Assembly: GCA_018819265.1 (NCBI GenBank)
Contig: JAHJQI010000037.1
Location: 1-35,847 of the forward strand
Direction of reading: 5' to 3'
Length of the DNA: 35,847 nt
Source of the DNA: Alphaproteobacteria bacterium
GTDB lineage: Bacteria > Pseudomonadota > Alphaproteobacteria > Rhizobiales > Hyphomicrobiaceae
Each line of letters starts with the position of its first letter. The stretch's first letter is position 1. This document shows, piece after piece, positions 32,007 to 35,847 of the stretch. A model generated the notes under the pieces. That model had not been told where the DNA came from. It did no database searches and saw only the letters and a list, made by a program, of their open reading frames with translations. The position numbers were made by a program, and so were the translations under genes.

Positions 32007-32101
32007 CGTCTTTGCTCCCGATCTCTCAGCAATTGTCTCACGATTTGGTTCTGGCGGTTTGCGGCGGCCGCCGACGTGCGGGGCATCCGGCGCGTGTCAC
32101 T

Positions 32102-32875
32102 TCAATGAGCACCCTCTGCGGCGAGCCGTTCCATGTTTGCCCTTGCCACAGCGTCTTCCTTGGGCCGCTCGTCGGTCGAGATGACCCCGTCCTCGATGCG
32201 GATGATGCGATCGGCGTATTTCAGAATGCGGTGATCGTGCGTGACGCAGAGAACCGCGCGGCTGTGGTCCTTCGAGACATCCGACATCAACTGCATGACC
32301 GACTGGCCGTTCTCGGAATCGAGGGCTGCGGTCGGTTCGTCTGCGAGCATCACGGAGGGCGATCCGGCCAGGGCACGGGCGATGGCCACGCGCTGCTTTT
32401 CGCCACCCGACAGTTTGGCTGGATACGTGTTGATGCGGTGCGAGAGGCCGACGGCATCGAGGGCCGCCTTGGTGCGTTGCGGGGCATCGGCCGGCAGCCT
32501 GCCGCGCACGTCGAGCGCCAGCATGACATTCTCCATCGCGGTCAGCGTCGGAAACAGGTTGTAGGACTGGAAGACGAAACCGACGTGGTTTCGCCTGAGG
32601 TCGGCCATGGCTTCAGCGCTCAGTTTGTTCGTCTTGGTGCCGGCGATCTCGAGGTCGCCGCGCGTCTGCCTCAGAATGCAGCCGAGGATCGACAGCAGCG
32701 TTGTCTTGCCGCTGCCGGACGGGCCCATCAGCAAGGTCAACTCGCCGGGCAGGAGATCGAGATGGACGCCTTTCAGGACCTGTACCTCGCCGGCACCCGT
32801 ACCGAACACCTTGACGATATTGTCGGCCACGAGCAGAGGCTTGGGCTTTTTTCGGGCGGCTTGTAAGTTGCTCAT
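32102..32875 (-). CDS. ABC transporter ATP-binding protein (DevA/LolD-type)
   Basis: A 257-residue ATPase. Walker A GPSGSGKTTL (about 51-60), Q-loop FVFQSYNLFPTLTAMENVML, signature LSGGEKQRVAIARAL, Walker B VMLADEPTAALDSENG and the switch His (CVTHDH) are all present. The start at 32875 has GGAAGG upstream. The C-terminal tail after the H-loop includes GVISTDERPKED. It belongs with the DevC-type permease and DevB-type adaptor flanking it. Confidence 0.96.
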   Translation of the reverse strand: MSNLQAARKKPKPLLVADNIVKVFGTGAGEVQVLKGVHLDLLPGELTLLMGPSGSGKTTLLSILGCILRQTRGDLEIAGTKTNKLSAEAMADLRRNHVGFVFQSYNLFPTLTAMENVMLALDVRGRLPADAPQRTKAALDAVGLSHRINTYPAKLSGGEKQRVAIARALAGSPSVMLADEPTAALDSENGQSVMQLMSDVSKDHSRAVLCVTHDHRILKYADRIIRIEDGVISTDERPKEDAVARANMERLAAEGAH

Positions 32876-33002
32876 TTCGTCCTTCCTCGAAGTGCTATTT
32901 TGTCGGCTCCCTAACATCCTGAAGAGCCTATATGAAGTTCCGTTTGCCGGCAGTTTCCGGGAGTACAGGGGCGGTCGGTCGGCCGCCCCCTGAGGTTTGG
33001 CT

Positions 33003-34199
33003 TCAGCGGCTGAAGACGCCGGCGGGATCGATGCGGATGACCTTGAAGATCGCCGAGATGGCAGCGAACATGCACATCGCGATGGTGGTCGCGAACAGCA
33101 ATCCCGCGAGCCCCGGCGTCATCACCACGTTGAGGGTCGTATTCTCGGCAAGCTTGAATATCCCCAGCGTCAGCGTCATGCCGAGCGCATAACCGACAAT
33201 GGCTGAGAACAGGGCCTGCAACAGGATGACCTGGATGATGTAGCCGGCCGAAGCGCCAAGCGCGCGCAAGGTGGCGAATTCGTTGAGGTGGTCCTTGGTG
33301 CTGGCGTAAAGCGTCTGGGCGACGATGACGATGCCGACGATGATGGCCAGCGCCGTTCCGGCGATAAGGCCGGAGCCTGCCGCGGTGTGGAACAGCCAGT
33401 AGTTGATGGAACGGTTGCGGAAGCTTTCCCGCGTCAGCACCTCGGCATCCGGCAGGCGGGCCTGGATGGACTCCTGGACCGCGGCGACATCGGCGTCCGG
33501 CTTGACGGTGACGAGAGCGTAGGAGCCCTGCTCCTGGGCGGCGCCGAGCATGATCTGGGCGCGGCCGAGCGTGGTGAAGATGTAGGGCATGGTCGTGAAC
33601 GAGCGAATCTTGTTGGTGATCGCCCCGACCTTGACCGTCATGCCGTTGATCTCGGCAGGATCTCCCAACCCCTTGACGTCGAGGTCCTTGAAGTATGTGC
33701 GGTCCACGGCAACCATCTTGGGGGCCGCGAGCTGATCGACGCTGCCGTCGATGACGTTCCATGGCTTGAGGCCGCCGGCGTTCCAGTCGGACCCGACCAC
33801 GAGCACGGTGGTGGCGCCGCCGTGCTGCTTGCGCCAGCGGGCAAAGCCCATGGACAGCGTTTCGACGTTCTCGACACCCGGTACAGACAAAACGGTATAT
33901 TTCTCGCGACCCGGCAGAAGGGAGGGATCGTCGACGCTCTTGGTGCCGATCGGAACCACCCAGAGTTCGCCCTTGGTCTGGTCGAGGACCGCGGCAATGG
34001 TGCGTTCGATGCCAAGGTAGATGCCGGACTGGAACGACAACAGCACGACCGAGAAGACGATGCCGATCAGCGTGACGAACAGGCTGACCTTGTCGTGGAA
34101 CAGGTTGCGGTAAGCGAGTTTCGGCGCCATCCGCAATCTGCGCCGGGGCCCCGCGGTCGCGGCACCCGCTCCACCTTCAATCGCTGCACTGGCCTGCAT
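33003..34199 (-). CDS. ABC transporter permease (DevC-like, MacB-type)
   Basis: A 398-residue four-helix permease of the MacB/LolC type. The first membrane segment (about 34-58: LFVTLIGIVFSVVLLSFQSGIYL) is followed by a large periplasmic MacB_PCD domain (about 60-255) and three C-terminal membrane helices with the FtsX region (IAGTALAIIVGIVIVAQTLYAS, IIQVILLQALFSAIVGYALGM, GLLFATTIAMCMFAAISAIF). It starts at ATG 34199, which has GAGGTG just upstream; the longer frame begins at 34220. First gene of the exporter operon. The cargo is unknown; DevBCA of cyanobacteria exports glycolipids. Confidence 0.94.
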   Translation of the reverse strand: MQASAAIEGGAGAATAGPRRRLRMAPKLAYRNLFHDKVSLFVTLIGIVFSVVLLSFQSGIYLGIERTIAAVLDQTKGELWVVPIGTKSVDDPSLLPGREKYTVLSVPGVENVETLSMGFARWRKQHGGATTVLVVGSDWNAGGLKPWNVIDGSVDQLAAPKMVAVDRTYFKDLDVKGLGDPAEINGMTVKVGAITNKIRSFTTMPYIFTTLGRAQIMLGAAQEQGSYALVTVKPDADVAAVQESIQARLPDAEVLTRESFRNRSINYWLFHTAAGSGLIAGTALAIIVGIVIVAQTLYASTKDHLNEFATLRALGASAGYIIQVILLQALFSAIVGYALGMTLTLGIFKLAENTTLNVVMTPGLAGLLFATTIAMCMFAAISAIFKVIRIDPAGVFSR

Positions 34200-34369
34200 G
34201 TCATTCACCTCGTCTCTCATTCGTCTCGCGTGAGGCCGGAAATTTGCTCAAGGTAGCATATTCACGGCTTTAGCGTTTCCGGCGTGCCAGGCACAGCCAT
34301 TGAAGAACCTTCCGCACCGGACTTTTGCAAGGCCGGCGCGGTGTTTAGATTAGCGTCCCGCCTTCTGGT

Positions 34370-35077
34370 TCATGAACCGCAGGGGACTGTGATCGTCAGG
34401 CCGGCGCTGGGAATGTACTTCTTGCACTCCAATTCGGCTTTCTCGTCGTGGACTTCGTTCTGGACCGGTTCGGCTGCGGATTTCCCGACGGCGGCCGTTG
34501 CGGGCTGCGTTTCCGGAAGGGCTGCAAGTTCAGCCTCGTCGCGGTCGAAATCCAGCGTATTGGTGCCGGCGATGGCGGAGGCCCTGACCGGGGCAACCTT
34601 GTTCGTCACGCCCGTCGTTTCAGAGTTAGCAACTGCCTTGCCTTGGGGCTCGTCGCGCTGGGCCAGGCTGAGCTTCTTGGCGGCTGCAGCCTTCTTGGCG
34701 GCGATCTTTTCGGTGGCGGCGCGGTTTGCTGCGATCTTCTGGGCGGCAAGCTTGTGGGCTGCGAGTTTCTCTTGGGCGGCCTTCTGGGCTGCATACTTGC
34801 GGGCCGCGGCCTCTTTCGCGGCTTTCTGGGCCGCCAGCTTGCGGGCATATGCCTTCTTGGCTGCGGCGCTCTCGGCGGCGGCTTTCGCTGAGCGGTGGGA
34901 GGAGTGCTTGCTTGAATGGCTGTTGTGGCCGTAACGCGAGCTCTTGGCGTATGGCGTTGCCTCGAACGATCCGAGGGGGCCGCCGAACTGGAGGCGCGAA
35001 CCTGCCTCTGCCGGGGCGGTTGCGAATGCTGCCGTGGCGCCAACGATTGCGGCCAGGATGAGTGCTGTCTTTGTCAT
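34370..35077 (-). CDS. Secreted Ala/Lys-rich protein, paralogue 1
   Basis: A 235-residue protein with a signal peptide (MTKTALILAAIVGATAAFATAPAEA with cleavage at about 25). The mature part opens with RLQFGGPLGSFEATPYAKS, continues with a Ser/His patch, then a long Ala/Lys/Arg-rich repeat region (about residues 63-140, period units like KLAAQKAAKEAAARKYAAQKA), a linker PVRASAIAGTNTLDF and ends with a conserved Cys-pair tail, ECKKYIPSAGLTITVPC. The basic middle resembles histone H1-like C-terminal tails and could bind nucleic acid, polyanionic glycans or LPS; no family name is known to me. A homologue follows at 35300. Confidence 0.85.
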   Translation of the reverse strand: MTKTALILAAIVGATAAFATAPAEAGSRLQFGGPLGSFEATPYAKSSRYGHNSHSSKHSSHRSAKAAAESAAAKKAYARKLAAQKAAKEAAARKYAAQKAAQEKLAAHKLAAQKIAANRAATEKIAAKKAAAAKKLSLAQRDEPQGKAVANSETTGVTNKVAPVRASAIAGTNTLDFDRDEAELAALPETQPATAAVGKSAAEPVQNEVHDEKAELECKKYIPSAGLTITVPCGS

Positions 35078-35299
35078 CGTCCCCTAAGTCCTTCTCGTAA
35101 ACCTTATTGAGCCTCGTTTCGGGTCGGCGGCGGTTGGCCGGCCTCGTTGCTTGAGAAGGAGAATGCCCGGGATCTCCGGCAGGCGCTGTTACGGGGGGTA
35201 CTCAATTGGCAATACCCTGGCAGGGAGGCGTTGCAATCTTTGGCCCGGCTTCCCTGGCAGGTCCCGGCGTCAGCAAAACCGAGGCTGTCCGGCTGTCGG
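35078..35299. other. Intergenic region between the two Ala/Lys-rich genes
   Basis: 222 bases, containing the 5' leader of paralogue 1 (minus strand, at about 35078-35110) and the end region of paralogue 2. No supported gene or hairpin repeat is seen. An ORF running across both is antisense to the paralogue and is rejected. Confidence 0.4.
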
Positions 35300-35847
35300 C
35301 TACGGGTCGCGAGGGCATGGCACGGAAACAGTCATGCCGGCGCTTGGAATGTATCTTTTGCACTCGTGGGGGTCGAAAGCAGCGTCAGCGGCCCCGGCTG
35401 CGTTGGGGTTGTCATCAGCCGCGCTGTCTTCCGGAGGCGGTTCGGGACGGAATTTCAGGGTGTTGGTTGCGGCAATCGCGGAGGCTTTGACAGGTGCGAA
35501 CTTTTCTTCGCCGTCATCGGTCGATGACTTCGAGTCGGGCTTAGCGTCATTTGTTGCCGGGTTGGCGGCGGCGCGTTTCTCTGCGGCCCGTTTCTCTGCG
35601 GCGTGTTTTGAGGCTGCCGCTTTCCTGGCGGCTGTCCTGCGAGCGGCGGCTTTTCCCGATGCAGCCCTCTTTGCAGCGGCGCGACGTGCTGCGGCGTCCG
35701 GCGGGGGCTTCTTGGAATAGTTGCCGTGGGCGGAATTTGGACTCTTTGCGTGCGGCGTTGCTTTGAACGTGCCAAGCGGCCCGCCAAAATGCAGGTTCTT
35801 GTCGCCGGCGTTGGCCGGGGCGCTCAGATAGGCGCCAGCCGCGAGGA
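35300..35847 (-). CDS. Secreted Ala/Lys-rich protein, paralogue 2 (5' end cut by window)
   Basis: A 181-residue partial protein, open at the window end, that has no ATG in view. It starts in the C-terminal part of a signal peptide (...LAAGAYLSAPANAG), then NLHFGGPLGTFKATPHAKS, matching paralogue 1, a Pro/Lys/Ala/Arg-rich region (KRAASGKAAARRTAARKAA), APVKASAIAATNTLKF and the closing HECKRYIPSAGMTVSVPC. Domain order and both ends match paralogue 1; the middle is shorter and more Arg-rich. The stop codon is at 35300-35302. The two are tandem duplicates separated by about 220 bases. Confidence 0.85.
   Translation of the reverse strand, partial: LAAGAYLSAPANAGDKNLHFGGPLGTFKATPHAKSPNSAHGNYSKKPPPDAAARRAAAKRAASGKAAARRTAARKAAASKHAAEKRAAEKRAAANPATNDAKPDSKSSTDDGEEKFAPVKASAIAATNTLKFRPEPPPEDSAADDNPNAAGAADAAFDPHECKRYIPSAGMTVSVPCPRDP

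Overview
The window looks like chromosomal DNA of an alphaproteobacterium, most likely of the order Hyphomicrobiales (Rhizobiales); the exact genus cannot be told. Reasons: high GC, an alphaproteobacterial NDUFA12-type complex I accessory gene next to a DUF2155 secreted-protein gene, a B12-dependent class II ribonucleotide reductase, an alphaproteobacterial OpgH glucosyltransferase, a membrane-bound PleC/DivJ-like histidine kinase and Lrp/PaaI/beta-hydroxyacid dehydrogenase housekeeping genes. No rRNA, tRNA, phage module, complete insertion sequence or CRISPR array was seen.

Layout. 1-300: extragenic palindromes. 301-4293 (-): nrdJ followed by a small ORF. 4935-6113 (+): NDUFA12 and DUF2155, with a composite hairpin repeat between them. 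6292-8430 (+): fused YeeE/YedE-type transporter and a HAD-IIA phosphatase. 8434-10858 (-): secreted protein, FkbM-type methyltransferase, and a ParE-like toxin with its antitoxin. 10970-12811 (-): opgH. 12871-16278 (+): MDR dehydrogenase, PTPS-like protein, GT4 glycosyltransferase and SAM methyltransferase, converging on 16325-17686 (-): cytochrome b561 and a stand-alone RibD C-terminal reductase. 17802-19131 (-): two tandem membrane-anchored retropepsin-like proteases. 19285-20919 (-): histidine kinase. 21227-24518 (+): thermonuclease, MBL hydrolase, Fe-S uracil-DNA glycosylase-like protein and Lrp regulator. 24584-26253 (-): thioesterase and beta-hydroxyacid dehydrogenase, separated by a four-module hairpin array. 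26643-28824 (+): threonine ammonia-lyase (behind a terminator-like tandem repeat) and 1-Cys peroxiredoxin. 29094-30671 (-): 2OG-Fe(II) oxygenase, and a coupled pair of a hypothetical protein and a cold-shock-like protein. 30993-34199 (-): DevC-DevA-DevB-type ABC exporter. 34370-35847 (-): two tandem secreted Ala/Lys-rich paralogues, the second cut by the window end.

Most interesting. (1) The 12871-17686 set combines a pterin-synthase fold, a ribityl/pterin-type reductase, a glycosyltransferase, a methyltransferase and an MDR dehydrogenase, which suggests a pathway to a glycosylated, methylated pterin- or pyrimidine-like molecule; its PTPS member appears to lack the canonical catalytic Cys, Asp-His pair and one zinc His. 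(2) The intergenic hairpins at 5423-5593 and 25067-25371 are mosaics of the same CTAG-bounded modules joined by a shared 13-bp linker. The second locus looks like the first, inverted, with two extra modules inserted, and its last module supplies the stop codon of the neighbouring gene. (3) The tandem secreted, histone-H1-like Ala/Lys-rich paralogues are unusual.
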